Notes: a model not told the origin generated them from the letters alone. A stretch of DNA of 40,336 nucleotides from Deltaproteobacteria bacterium (GCA_027028245.1 JALVJO010000078.1:59454-99789), one strand, 5' to 3'; shown: positions 15,720 to 24,700, numbered from the stretch's first letter. Made by a program: numbers and translations.

Positions 15720-17066
15720 TTACATTTCAACAATGAGTTTGTTTGAATCCTCGTTCCAGTCAACAATGATGTACCAGGCCGTCATGGCAAGCACTATAAG
15801 AAGGAGGGTACCACCATATCCCAGGGCATCAGGAAGATAAAGATGCATTCCAAGCTTGCTTCCCTCGTGGGTTGCTCCTGTGCCTTCCATGTGAACAGCC
15901 TTGAACAATTTGACCATGAGGGCATTTGATATTCCAAAGAAGGGTACGACCAGCCAGAGTTTGATCTGACCTTCGCCAACCCTCCAGAGGGTTCCAGAGC
16001 CGCAGCCGCCTGCGAACATGGCCCCGAGACCGAACAGGAAGCCGCCCAATACTCCTCCCCATCCAAAGGTGCCGCGCACGTAATTGACTGGGTCCAGCAC
16101 CCTTCTGGCAGCTATCACTGCCTGCTCTGATGCATCAACCACGTCTTCTACGGCATCTGCCAGGTCTTCATCCTGGATTTCATCGGGCTCCAGTTCATCA
16201 ACTGCATCCATGAGGACTGATTGTACGGCAACGGCTGAACCCCTCTGGGGAACAGCATATTTCAATACTGCACATCCTACTGCCAGCACCAGTATGCTGA
16301 GAATAACTGACTTGGCAAGGGTGCAGTCTCCTGTCATATGGGGTTCCCTGAATGCCTGGACCATACACCAGCGGCCTCTCTGCATGGTGTAGCCCAGACC
16401 GGCAGAAATCAGCAGTATGCCGCTAAGGGATGCTGCATAATTATCGCTCATGTCTGAATACTGGTATGCTCCCCAGATGACCAGAACTATGCCAATTATT
16501 CCTATTACGATTTTGAGCCCGTATGGAAAATCAATGTTCTTGCCTCCGCTGGTACCCCAGGTGATGTGTTCCATTTCCCAGTAAATATACTTGAGACCCA
16601 GTATGACTCCTATTATGAGCCCGAGCCACATGGTGAATCCATTGGCAGCCAGGTTTCCAATGGCGTTGTACATGCCTCCAACATTACAGCCGCCGGCAAA
16701 GGCAGAGCCGATGCCCATGAGAATACCGGCTATTATGGCCTTGATGAATTCCCATGGAGGCGGGAATTTGAAGGAGAAATCATTTCCGAGGCATGCGGAA
16801 ATGAAGGCACCTGCCAGAAAGCCCACGCCTATGACCGAACCAGAATTGATCAATACATCACCGGGCTTATCAAAAAGGCCAACCCCGTACAGGATCCATT
16901 CGCCCCAGTTCCTGATGGCGCCTACTGCTCCCCACGGCCGCCACCATGCCATGATGAGAATACTTAGCAGTGCAACTATCACTCCTGCAACGGTTGCATT
17001 CCATTCGGTCTGACACAAAATCTTGAAGAAATTTTTGACCTTATCCTTCATAATGCTTTCACTCAT
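15720..17066 (-). CDS. YeeE/YedE-type sulfur compound permease
   Basis: The 448-residue membrane protein has about 10 predicted hydrophobic segments in two related halves, each with a conserved GGC motif: AFAGGCNVGG (C127) and FAGGCGSGTLWR (C355). A GRWC motif (C234) and C248 lie between them. These cysteines resemble those lining the path in the YeeE/TsuA thiosulfate transporter. A ~45-residue, very acidic, non-membrane loop (about 283-325) separates the halves. Head of the yedE-tusA-dsrE operon, it probably moves a reduced sulfur species, such as thiosulfate or sulfane sulfur, across the inner membrane to TusA. A GGAGGAA ribosome binding site precedes the ATG. The exact substrate is unproven. 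Confidence 0.92.
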   Translation of the reverse strand: MSESIMKDKVKNFFKILCQTEWNATVAGVIVALLSILIMAWWRPWGAVGAIRNWGEWILYGVGLFDKPGDVLINSGSVIGVGFLAGAFISACLGNDFSFKFPPPWEFIKAIIAGILMGIGSAFAGGCNVGGMYNAIGNLAANGFTMWLGLIIGVILGLKYIYWEMEHITWGTSGGKNIDFPYGLKIVIGIIGIVLVIWGAYQYSDMSDNYAASLSGILLISAGLGYTMQRGRWCMVQAFREPHMTGDCTLAKSVILSILVLAVGCAVLKYAVPQRGSAVAVQSVLMDAVDELEPDEIQDEDLADAVEDVVDASEQAVIAARRVLDPVNYVRGTFGWGGVLGGFLFGLGAMFAGGCGSGTLWRVGEGQIKLWLVVPFFGISNALMVKLFKAVHMEGTGATHEGSKLGMHLYLPDALGYGGTLLLIVLAMTAWYIIVDWNEDSNKLIVEM

Positions 17067-17186
17067 AAGGCTATTCCTCCCCTCCTGTCCGGTTTCGGCT
17101 TACTGAATGAATTACCCATAACCAAAGGATTATCCGTTGCATGAACCGGGTAATAAAGTTATTAATATTTTTTACAAATTGATTCG

Positions 17187-17215
17187 TGTGTACCAAAATT
17201 CACGCACTGTGTCAA
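17187..17215 (-). promoter_or_regulatory. Predicted sigma-70 promoter of the YTD sulfur operon
   Basis: On the minus strand TTGACA (17215-17210) is followed after exactly 17 nt by TACACA (17192-17187). The -35 box is perfect and the -10 box is weak (four of six). The site is 121 nt upstream of the yedE start. A weak -10 is compatible with regulation by an activator, but no regulator site was identified. Confidence 0.45.
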
Positions 17216-17304
17216 GGTTTTGTTGAATGACTATTCATCGAAAAAATGGTGCTTGCCTCTAATCCTATATGATAATCATAATATATTAAGGAATATTTTT
17301 AAAG

Positions 17305-19947
17305 ATGATAATGAAATATCTCACCATTCTTGCTGTTGTTTTTGTCTTTTCCATGGTAACCCGGTCTGGATACGCCCATTCTTCCCGGTCGGGGATAGTC
17401 ACCAAAACCCTTGAAAACGGCCTTACTGCCGTAATCAAGGAAAGCCGCAGGGCCCCGGTTGCCGCAGTACAAGTCTGGGTAAAGGCAGGAAGCGCCTATG
17501 AAAAGGACTCCCAGGCAGGCCTCACTCATCTCATAGAACATATGATATTCAAGGGAACCAAAAAGAGGGGTCCCGGGGAGCTTGCCAAGACCATCGAGTC
17601 CCTGGGAGGCACCATCAATGCCTATACTTCCTATGATTACACTGTCTATCACTGCGTGGTCCCAAGCAACCACCTGGATACGGCATTGGATATCCTCGAC
17701 GACGCCGTCTTCCATTCCCAGTTTGATCCGGCAGAGCTTGACAGGGAAAAGCAGGTGGTCCTCGAAGAGATGCGCATGAGGGAGGACAGGCCCAGGGTTC
17801 TGCTCATTGAAGACTTGATGAAGACCTCCTATGTGCGACATCCCTATAGACGTCCAATAATAGGTTATGAACACACTGTAACATCATTTACAAGGGAAGA
17901 TATCCTGGCCTACATGAAGGAGCGCTACAGGCCTTGCAATATTTCAGTCGTTGTGGCAGGCGATGTGGACCCGGAGGAGGCGGCTTCAAAGATACAGGAG
18001 TATTTTGGAAGGGAGAAAAAGGAGGCCTGTCAGCCGGCAGAGCTTCCCGGTGAACCTCCTCAGACAGCCCCAAGGTTCCACTCGCGGACCATGGAGTGTC
18101 AGGAAGGTTATTTGGCCGTTTCTTTTTCCGGAATTCCAGGCTTTAACAGCAGCGATGTGCCTGCCCTGGATCTTCTTGCTGCCTGGTTATCAGACGGTGA
18201 GAGTTCTCTTTTGGTTTCCACCTTGAAGAACAAGCTGGAGCTGGTTCACAGTATTCATGCCTCGGCTTTTACCCCCAAGGGCCCCGGGCTTTTTGAGATA
18301 ACCGCCAATATAGACCCTGCCAAGACCAGGAAGGTCCTTTTAAAGGTCCTTTCAGAACTTTTCAGTCTGAAAGACAGGGAAATAACATCCAAGGAACTGA
18401 AAAAGGCCAAGACCCAGGTCCTCACAGACTTCATCTTCAGCCAGGAGACCATGGAAGGGGAGGCCAGAAAACTCGGGGTATTTCAGACCCTTTCAGGAAG
18501 TGCCGCAAAGGAACAGGAATATCTGGACAGGATTCGACAGGTAACTGCCTCTGATATAAGGGAGGTGTGCAGGAAATATCTAAAGCCCGATGCTGTAAAT
18601 GTTGCATTGGTGTTGCCTGAAAATTCACCTGCTGTCATGAATGAGCCGGCCCTTTCAGACATAATCCAGGAGGCACTTGGAACGTCCCTGGCAGCTGCAG
18701 GGGAACAGGGCCGGAAAGGCAGCGTTAAACGCTATACCCTGGCCAATGGAGTTACCATCCTTGCAATGGAGGCACACGATCTTCCAACCGTGGCTGTCAG
18801 GGTGGTATTCCCGGGCGGACTCAGGTGTGAGACCCCTGAAAACAATGGCATCTTCAACCTGCTTGCAAAGGCCTGGAACAAGGGCACCAGTCTCCACAGT
18901 GGTGAGGCAATTTCGGAGATTACCGACAGCATGGGTGCAACCATCTCCGGTTTTTCCGGTCAGAATTCTTTCGGACTACAAGGAAGGTTCACCAGCGAGA
19001 CCTTTAGAAAGGGACTGGGACTGCTGGTTGAAATACTCCTTTCACCTTCGTTTCCGCAAAGGGAAGTGGACAAATTGAAACCCCTGATACTTGCCCAGAT
19101 AAGGCAGCAGGATGACTACCTGCCTGGAGTGGCTGTCAGGGAATTCAGAAAAGTCCTGTTCTCCCCCCATCCATACGGCATGAATGTCCTGGGCCGGGCG
19201 GAAACCGTATTGAAACTGGATGCAGATGACATAAAATCTGTCTATGGGGCCTTTGTTGTCCCTGACAGGGCAATAATATCGGTGGTAGGCGATATTGATT
19301 CAGAAAATTTGAGGCAGGAGCTGGATATGCTCCTGAAACCATGGCAGAATGATTCGAGCCTTTTTCTGCCTACGCCTCCGGCCCCTGAACCTCTCTCAGC
19401 ACCAAAGATTGTAAACATCCACCGGGACAAGCAGCAGGAACACATTGTGCTGGGGTTTATGGCACCTGGTCTGGCCAGCCAGGACAGGTTTCCCCTGGAG
19501 GTCCTTAATGCAATCCTCTCCGGACAGGGCGGAAGGCTTTTTACTGATCTTCGCGACAAAAAAAGCCTGGCCTATTCCGTAACTTCCTTTGCAGGTTTTG
19601 GAATTGATTACGGTTCCGTGGCCTGCTACATAGCATGTGCTCCGGAGAAAAAGAACGAGGCTCAAAAGGGCCTTTGGAGCGAGATATATCGGGCCCAGAA
19701 GGAGCTGCCCGGCCCAGGGGAGGTGGAAAGGGCCAAAAACTGGCTGGTGGGCAGGTATCAGATATCCCTCCAGACCCCTGGAGCCAAGGCCATGGATATG
19801 GCCATGAACGAGCTCTATGGACTGGGATATGATTTTTCCACCAGGTATCCTGAAAAGATAAGAAAAGTCACCCCGGAGCAGGTCCAGGAGATGGCAAGAA
19901 AATATTTCAGTTCCCAGGGCTACGTGCTGGTGATAGTAGGGCCGTAG
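17305..19947 (+). CDS. Double M16 family metallopeptidase (exported)
   Basis: The 880-residue protein has a signal-like N-terminus (KYLTILAVVFVFSMVTRSGYA) and two tandem M16 (pitrilysin-like) units. The first has the inverted zinc motif HLIEH (residues about 75-79) in the segment ending MIFKGTKKRG, with the third ligand in LEEMRMRED. The second unit (from about residue 475) keeps the fold (NNGIFNLLAKAWNKGT, VRVVFPGGLRC) but lacks HxxEH, as in many two-domain or paired M16 proteases whose second half only shapes the cavity. It probably degrades peptides in the periplasm. nadK follows after a one-base gap, so the two are co-transcribed. Confidence 0.93.
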   Translation: MIMKYLTILAVVFVFSMVTRSGYAHSSRSGIVTKTLENGLTAVIKESRRAPVAAVQVWVKAGSAYEKDSQAGLTHLIEHMIFKGTKKRGPGELAKTIESLGGTINAYTSYDYTVYHCVVPSNHLDTALDILDDAVFHSQFDPAELDREKQVVLEEMRMREDRPRVLLIEDLMKTSYVRHPYRRPIIGYEHTVTSFTREDILAYMKERYRPCNISVVVAGDVDPEEAASKIQEYFGREKKEACQPAELPGEPPQTAPRFHSRTMECQEGYLAVSFSGIPGFNSSDVPALDLLAAWLSDGESSLLVSTLKNKLELVHSIHASAFTPKGPGLFEITANIDPAKTRKVLLKVLSELFSLKDREITSKELKKAKTQVLTDFIFSQETMEGEARKLGVFQTLSGSAAKEQEYLDRIRQVTASDIREVCRKYLKPDAVNVALVLPENSPAVMNEPALSDIIQEALGTSLAAAGEQGRKGSVKRYTLANGVTILAMEAHDLPTVAVRVVFPGGLRCETPENNGIFNLLAKAWNKGTSLHSGEAISEITDSMGATISGFSGQNSFGLQGRFTSETFRKGLGLLVEILLSPSFPQREVDKLKPLILAQIRQQDDYLPGVAVREFRKVLFSPHPYGMNVLGRAETVLKLDADDIKSVYGAFVVPDRAIISVVGDIDSENLRQELDMLLKPWQNDSSLFLPTPPAPEPLSAPKIVNIHRDKQQEHIVLGFMAPGLASQDRFPLEVLNAILSGQGGRLFTDLRDKKSLAYSVTSFAGFGIDYGSVACYIACAPEKKNEAQKGLWSEIYRAQKELPGPGEVERAKNWLVGRYQISLQTPGAKAMDMAMNELYGLGYDFSTRYPEKIRKVTPEQVQEMARKYFSSQGYVLVIVGP

Positions 19948-19948
19948 C

Positions 19949-20788
19949 ATGATCAGCAGGGTTTGTCTCATCGTCAAGCACAGGGACCCTAAAGCAGAAG
20001 AGATTGCCCTGAAGATAGAAAAGCACCTCGTCAGCAGCGGTGTGCACGTAAACAGGGACGAGGTGGCTCGTGATGACCAGGCCATAGTTGTGCTGGGAGG
20101 AGACGGTACACTTCTTCACGTTGCCGGCAAGGCCTTTAAGGCCGATCTTCCCATATTGGGCATTAATGCCGGGGGTCTCGGCTTCCTGACAGAGGTACAC
20201 ATTGACGAGATGACAGAGGCCCTGGATTCCCTCATTGAAGGTACCTTTAATCTCGACAGGAGGATGGTCTTGGGAGTCAGGGTATGGGACGAATCAGGCA
20301 GGCTGAAACGCGAATATACCGCACTTAACGAGGCAGTCATTACAAAGGGTGCACTGTCTCGGATTATTCAGATAAATTCCTGGGTGAACGGTACGTTTCT
20401 CACTGCTTACAGGGGAGACGGCCTGATAATATCCACTGCCACCGGTTCCACAGGCTACAATCTTTCAGCAGGCGGCCCCATCATGTATCCGAGTCTCGAG
20501 GCCATGGTGCTTACTCCCATTTGCCCCTTTGCCCTGAGTTCCCGTCCGCTCATTCTTCAAGGGGATTCCCTGGTAAGGATCAAGGTGGAGGAAACTGCCG
20601 AGGAGGTTTGCCTGGATGTGGACGGCCAGGCAGGGCTGCACCTGGAAAAGGCAGACGAAATCGAGATCAAAAGGATGCCCGGTTATCTTAAGCTGATTAA
20701 ATCCCCCCACAGGGATTATTTTACGATTCTCAGGGAAAAGCTTGGATGGACCAGGGGCGTGAGTTACCCGGAAGCCGATATTAAATGA
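19949..20788 (+). CDS. nadK: NAD kinase
   Basis: This enzyme phosphorylates NAD to NADP using ATP or polyphosphate. The 279-residue protein shows the GGDGT motif (residues 50-54, catalytic D52), INAGGLGFLTE, the LNEAVI region and GDGLIISTATGSTGYNLSAGGPIMYP, all diagnostic. The length is normal. Its ATG lies one base after the M16 peptidase stop (overlapping signals, no strong ribosome binding site), so translation is likely coupled. It provides NADP for biosynthesis, including the NADP-type isocitrate dehydrogenase encoded at 8965-10185. Confidence 0.96.
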   Translation: MISRVCLIVKHRDPKAEEIALKIEKHLVSSGVHVNRDEVARDDQAIVVLGGDGTLLHVAGKAFKADLPILGINAGGLGFLTEVHIDEMTEALDSLIEGTFNLDRRMVLGVRVWDESGRLKREYTALNEAVITKGALSRIIQINSWVNGTFLTAYRGDGLIISTATGSTGYNLSAGGPIMYPSLEAMVLTPICPFALSSRPLILQGDSLVRIKVEETAEEVCLDVDGQAGLHLEKADEIEIKRMPGYLKLIKSPHRDYFTILREKLGWTRGVSYPEADIK

Positions 20789-20792
20789 AAAT

Positions 20793-20818
20793 CCCCCTGA
20801 TCTTCGATGATCAAGGGG
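20793..20818 (-). terminator. Convergent terminator between nadK and the ytxH-like gene
   Basis: CCCCCTGATC (20793-20802) and GATCAAGGGG (20809-20818) pair with one G-T-type mismatch around a 6-nt loop. On the minus strand the stem is followed by ATTTTCATTT, fitting the end of the ytxG/ytxH-like operon; on the plus strand it can also stop the nadK message. Confidence 0.55.
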
Positions 20819-20861
20819 AGGGACTTAACGTCTGAAATAGGGAAGGGTACGCCTCCGGGTA

Positions 20862-21203
20862 TCAGGCCCTTTCGGCTTCTTCCTTCTTTATCTTGGTCAT
20901 GAGACGTTCCTTTTCTCGTTCCATGGCCTCTTTACCTGCTTCCAGTGCGGTCTCAAGAACCGCCTTTTTGGTTTCAACCACCTCCCTGCTTTTTTCAAGC
21001 AGTTCGGCAGCCTTATCCCTGACATCATCTGCCACCTTCAGTGCTTCTTCCCTGGCAGCAGTTGCCTGGCCCTTAATGAGCTGTCTTGCCTCCGGTCCTG
21101 ATTTTGGGGTCACCAGCAGGGCAAGGCCGGCTCCTACGGCACCACCCAGCAAGAATGCCAGTGCGACGCTGCCTGCAGAATAACGGCCATCATTCATATT
21201 CAA
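20862..21203 (-). CDS. YtxH domain membrane protein
   Basis: This 113-residue protein has one N-terminal membrane segment (VALAFLLGGAVGAGLALLVTP, about residues 13-33) followed by the small KSG turn and a long charged helix rich in Ala, Glu and Lys. This is the YtxH pattern. The gene overlaps the preceding DUF948-like gene by 4 nt. In Bacillus, ytxG and ytxH sit in one stress operon; their biochemical role is not settled. The protein probably sits in the inner membrane with its helix in the cytoplasm. Confidence 0.85.
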   Translation of the reverse strand: MNMNDGRYSAGSVALAFLLGGAVGAGLALLVTPKSGPEARQLIKGQATAAREEALKVADDVRDKAAELLEKSREVVETKKAVLETALEAGKEAMEREKERLMTKIKKEEAERA

Positions 21204-21835
21204 TCACCTCCTTTTGAATTCTTTTCCTTTTTGTTCGAAATGTTCTGAGATATATATTCCAATGACGTACGGGCGCCCACGGCCATGCTGGCCAGCTGAA
21301 CAGCAAGCCCTGTGATGCCGCCCCGGACAATTCCCGTAGCCATCTTCACTGTCTGCCCAGCCTCATTTACTGCCTCGAAAAGATTATCCGTTGCCTTGAT
21401 CTTTTCCTGAATGTCTTCGGTGATTTCCTTGGCCCCTGTCACCAGGTCTTTTGTTTCCACAAGAATGGGAGGGACTTCGTTCTTGATTCTCTCTTCCAGG
21501 GTCTCTTCAAGTCTTTTGTAGGCAAGGGCGGTTTCTCCAAGGACCTCCATGAGTCTGGATGCATCGGACTGCAGCTGTTTCACCTGGCCGCTGGTATCAT
21601 CAAGGACGGTCTTCAGGGTCTTTTCAAGTTCTGTCACACCTTCCACTGCGGGTCTTATCTCTTCTATAGTATTATTAACCAGGTCTGCAGTGGAATTAAC
21701 CCTGGACAAAGTCTCCAGAACGCCCTTTACCAGCCTTACGAAAAAAAATGCAAGGATCAGCAGTACAAGGGCAACAACTGCAAAAAAAATTTGTTCCGCC
21801 GTTATCTGATGTGTCAGATTGTATAATGGCACCAT
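21200..21835 (-). CDS. YtxG/DUF948-like membrane protein
   Basis: A single N-terminal membrane segment (IFFAVVALVLLILAFFFVRLVKG) precedes a long helical region with repeated LVNNTIEEIRPAVEGV and LEETLEERIKNEV, typical of DUF948/YtxG-like proteins. A second weak hydrophobic stretch (GGITGLAVQLASMAVG) lies near the C-terminus. I start it at the ATG at 21835 (MVPLYN, 211 residues), preceded by GGCGGAGGAA; a TTG at 21883 would add 16 residues. It is the first gene of a two-gene unit with the YtxH-domain gene (4-nt overlap). The pair seems to be a membrane-associated helical complex; function is unknown. Confidence 0.75.
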   Translation of the reverse strand: MVPLYNLTHQITAEQIFFAVVALVLLILAFFFVRLVKGVLETLSRVNSTADLVNNTIEEIRPAVEGVTELEKTLKTVLDDTSGQVKQLQSDASRLMEVLGETALAYKRLEETLEERIKNEVPPILVETKDLVTGAKEITEDIQEKIKATDNLFEAVNEAGQTVKMATGIVRGGITGLAVQLASMAVGARTSLEYISQNISNKKEKNSKGGD

Positions 21836-22120
21836 TTCCTCCGCCGCCTCATATTTTTCAGGGCCCCTGTTTATAACAGACAATAAGTAGAGGGGCTTTG
21901 GTTTTCAACTTAGAGAAAAATTTCTCTATGGCTTTTATGCATAACTGGGTATATACCTATTATAAATAGTTGGAGGCCGGCAACGGCCATTTCAAGTCCA
22001 AAGGGATTTCTAACACAAAAAATTATAAGCTGCTCCTTTAATTGTTCTGCAATCATGTTTATCTATTTGATTGAAACTGAAAATTTTTGGATTAAATGGG
22101 AATAGAAAAGGAGGTAGAAC

Positions 22121-22609
22121 ATGAAAAATTTAGTTGTTTACTCGTCCAAGACAGGTAATACCAAGAAATTGGCAGAAGCGCTTTACGAGCATATTCCTGA
22201 AGAAAAGGAAATTAGTCCTGTTTCCCAGGCTCCCGGTCCTGAAGGGTATACCTTTATCGCTGCTGGCTTCAGGATCGAAAACGGGGAACCGGATCCGGAG
22301 ATCCAGGATTATCTGAAAAGGATAATTGATGACTGCCAGGTCTTCCTGTTTGCTACACATGCTTCTGAAAGGGGTTCCGAGATTGTCAAAAACGCCATGA
22401 AAAAGGCCAGGGACCTGGCAAAAAGAGGCAGAATAGTGGGTGAATTCGACTGTCTTGGAGAGGTGCCGGAAGAAAAACTGAACGAAGCCAGACAGCAGTC
22501 GCCGCAGCCTGCATGGGTGAAAGATGCCGAAAAGGCCAAGGGTCATCCTAACGAGGAAGACATCAGGGAAATGCTTAAACTTATCGACAGCCTGGATCTG
22601 CCCTGGTAG
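22121..22609 (+). CDS. Flavodoxin family protein
   Basis: The 162-residue protein starts MKNLVVYSSKTGNTKKLAEALYEHIP. The SSKTGNTKK loop is the FMN phosphate-binding motif, and FLFATHASERGSE is the second flavin-contact loop region. It is therefore an FMN-binding electron-transfer protein. The length exceeds that of short-chain flavodoxins because of a C-terminal PHP-rich part (QQSPQPAWVKDAEKAKGHPNEED). It could belong to the flavodoxin group NCBI names BilS, but that is a recalled label and no partner reductase is adjacent. A strong ribosome binding site (AAAGGAGGT) precedes the ATG. Single-gene unit, closed by a strong terminator. Confidence 0.88.
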   Translation: MKNLVVYSSKTGNTKKLAEALYEHIPEEKEISPVSQAPGPEGYTFIAAGFRIENGEPDPEIQDYLKRIIDDCQVFLFATHASERGSEIVKNAMKKARDLAKRGRIVGEFDCLGEVPEEKLNEARQQSPQPAWVKDAEKAKGHPNEEDIREMLKLIDSLDLPW

Positions 22610-22641
22610 CAGATTTTATTGATTTTAATGGCGGAAAAGTC

Positions 22642-22671
22642 AGGAGCTGCATTACTCGTAATGCAGCTCCT
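22642..22671. terminator. Bidirectional Rho-independent terminator
   Basis: AGGAGCTGCATTA (22642-22654) and its exact complement TAATGCAGCTCCT (22659-22671) form a 13-bp stem with a CTCG tetraloop, followed by TTT on the plus strand. It is 32 nt past the flavodoxin stop and lies between convergent genes, so it can serve both the flavodoxin gene and the asparagine synthetase gene. Confidence 0.8.
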
Positions 22672-22723
22672 TTGAATCTTTCAGACAGAACCAGTTTCCC
22701 GGTCATGATTTTTCCAGTCAGGA

Positions 22724-24700
22724 TCACACAAGATCAACCAGCTTGACCTTGGCCGGCAGATGGAATTCATGGGCATCGAACTCCTCTAAAAAATGATAAT
22801 GCAGCAACTGGGTGGACCCTGCAGCCACCAGGGCCATTTCGTCCCTGGCAGTTGTGTTTTCTCCTGTCCTGCTGATTTTTTTCTTAAGCCGCTCCACGGC
22901 CTTGGGATTTAGATAGCAGTATTTTTCTACATATTCCGGAGAGAGCATTTTCTTCAGAAGACGGCTTGTCTGTCTGCCTGCAAGTACATCGGTGATGGGT
23001 GCCCTGTAGGGCTGCTTGGGCCTTGTCACAATGGCCTCGGGGATGAGAGATGAAAATGCCTTTTTCAGTATGTATTTTTCGTTCAATGCCCTTATCTTGA
23101 GTTCTGGTCTCAGACGGGCAGTAAATTCCACAAGCCTGTGATCCAGGAAGGGGAAGCGTCCCTCAACAGAGTTTCCCATCATCATCCTGTCTCCCTGGGA
23201 CGATAGCAGATAGCCGTTTAAGAAAAGCGATGCCTCTAAGTATTGGGCCCTGTTTAGAGGATGCCATTTCATGATTTCCGGAGGGCAGAAACGATCAAGT
23301 TTCGCAACCTGCTTATCCAGCTTAAAGTGTTGCTTTACATGGGGTCGAAAGATATTTTTGATGTGGCTTGTGTTTTCCCATCTCAGCAGATGTGAATAAT
23401 AGGGATTTTCAGTGTCCTCCAGGTGTTTAGTGAAAAAGGCCTGCCAGAACGGGTTTATTGCACCTTCGGATTTAACTATATAGGGATAAAGCCTTGAAAA
23501 CAGCAGGGGCCTGCACTTGGACTCAGGTCTTCTGGCACAGAAACGCCTTATCTTATCTTCCTTGAATATGTTGTAGCCTCCAAGGAATTCATCTGCCCCT
23601 TCCCCGGTAAGCACAACCTTTATGCCGTTTTCTCTTACGCACCTTGAAAGGGCAAAAAGCGGTGCCGGCGCTGTTCTCATCAGGGGTTTTTCAGCGAACC
23701 AGACAACGTTGCTGAAATCATCAGCTATTTCCCTGGTGCCCACCTCTACCGTGTGATGCCGGGTGCCTATCTGACTGACCATCTTTTCCTGGAAGGCCCG
23801 CTCGTCAAATCCCCTGTCCTTGAAGGCCACGGAAAATGTGATGAGGTCGTTATTGTGGCGGTGTTTCACCATTGCCGATATCACGGATGAATCGATACCG
23901 CCGCTGAGATATGCTGCAACAGGGACATCGGCCCGGAGCCTTATGGTTACAGCATCCATGAGTAATTCCCTGAAGGCTTCAAGAGTCTGTTCTTCCGGCT
24001 GCTTCAGGAAATCCTGCTCTTCCGGAAATGTATAATCCCAGTATCTTTGTATACGGATTCCTGAATGGTCAAAACAAAGCGTATGTCCAGGGGGAAGTTC
24101 ATTTATACCCTTGAATATCGTGCCTGGAGGGACATTGACCCAGAAGGTGAAAATATCTGCCAGCCCTTCCGGAACGATCTCGGGCTTGATGCTCCCCTGG
24201 GCAAAAATGGCCTTCATTTCAGAACCGAAAATCAGCCGGTCACCAGCCACTGCATAGAAAAGAGGCCTTATTCCTATCCGGTCCCTGGCAAGGATGAGAC
24301 GCCTGTCCGCCCTGTCCCAGATGGCAATGGCGAATTGACCGTTCAGATGTCCTACGAAATCCAGGCCGTACTGTTCAAAACAATGGATAATGACCTCTGT
24401 ATCTGACCTGGTTCTGAACTCATGGCCCTTGCTTTTCAGATCAGTGCGCAATTCCGGGTAATTGAAAATTTCACCATTGAAGACTATCCACAGGCTTTTG
24501 TCCTCGTTGCAAATAGGCTGACTGCCTCCTGAAAGGTCTATGATGCTCAAGCGCGACATGCCCATTGCACATTGACTGTCAAAAAGGAGTCCGCATTCAT
24601 CCGGTCCCCTGTGATGCAGGGCGCCTATCATCCTCTCCAGGTTGGATTCCTCTTTGGGTATCCTCTGTGTCCCTGAAACTATTCCTGCTATTCCGCACAT
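22724..24700 (-). CDS. asnB: Glutamine-hydrolysing asparagine synthetase (AsnB-type)
   Basis: This enzyme makes asparagine, or an amidated product, from aspartate, ATP and glutamine. The 658-residue protein starts MCGIAGIVSG, giving nucleophile Cys2 of the class II glutaminase domain (1 to about 210), with GALHHRGPDECG and LSIIDLSGG. The synthetase domain has the PP-loop SGGIDSS, LTGEGADEFLGGY, and the C-terminal GRFPFLDHRLVEF. The length fits the bacterial large AsnB group. Members of this family also act in exopolysaccharide loci, but no such genes surround it, so ordinary asparagine synthesis is the simpler reading. It is a single gene divergent from cmk. Confidence 0.93.
   Translation of the reverse strand: MCGIAGIVSGTQRIPKEESNLERMIGALHHRGPDECGLLFDSQCAMGMSRLSIIDLSGGSQPICNEDKSLWIVFNGEIFNYPELRTDLKSKGHEFRTRSDTEVIIHCFEQYGLDFVGHLNGQFAIAIWDRADRRLILARDRIGIRPLFYAVAGDRLIFGSEMKAIFAQGSIKPEIVPEGLADIFTFWVNVPPGTIFKGINELPPGHTLCFDHSGIRIQRYWDYTFPEEQDFLKQPEEQTLEAFRELLMDAVTIRLRADVPVAAYLSGGIDSSVISAMVKHRHNNDLITFSVAFKDRGFDERAFQEKMVSQIGTRHHTVEVGTREIADDFSNVVWFAEKPLMRTAPAPLFALSRCVRENGIKVVLTGEGADEFLGGYNIFKEDKIRRFCARRPESKCRPLLFSRLYPYIVKSEGAINPFWQAFFTKHLEDTENPYYSHLLRWENTSHIKNIFRPHVKQHFKLDKQVAKLDRFCPPEIMKWHPLNRAQYLEASLFLNGYLLSSQGDRMMMGNSVEGRFPFLDHRLVEFTARLRPELKIRALNEKYILKKAFSSLIPEAIVTRPKQPYRAPITDVLAGRQTSRLLKKMLSPEYVEKYCYLNPKAVERLKKKISRTGENTTARDEMALVAAGSTQLLHYHFLEEFDAHEFHLPAKVKLVDLV

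Noticed and set aside
19396-20085. A 229-codon minus-strand frame across the M16 peptidase and nadK
   Set aside because: Antisense to two clear genes; no motif.
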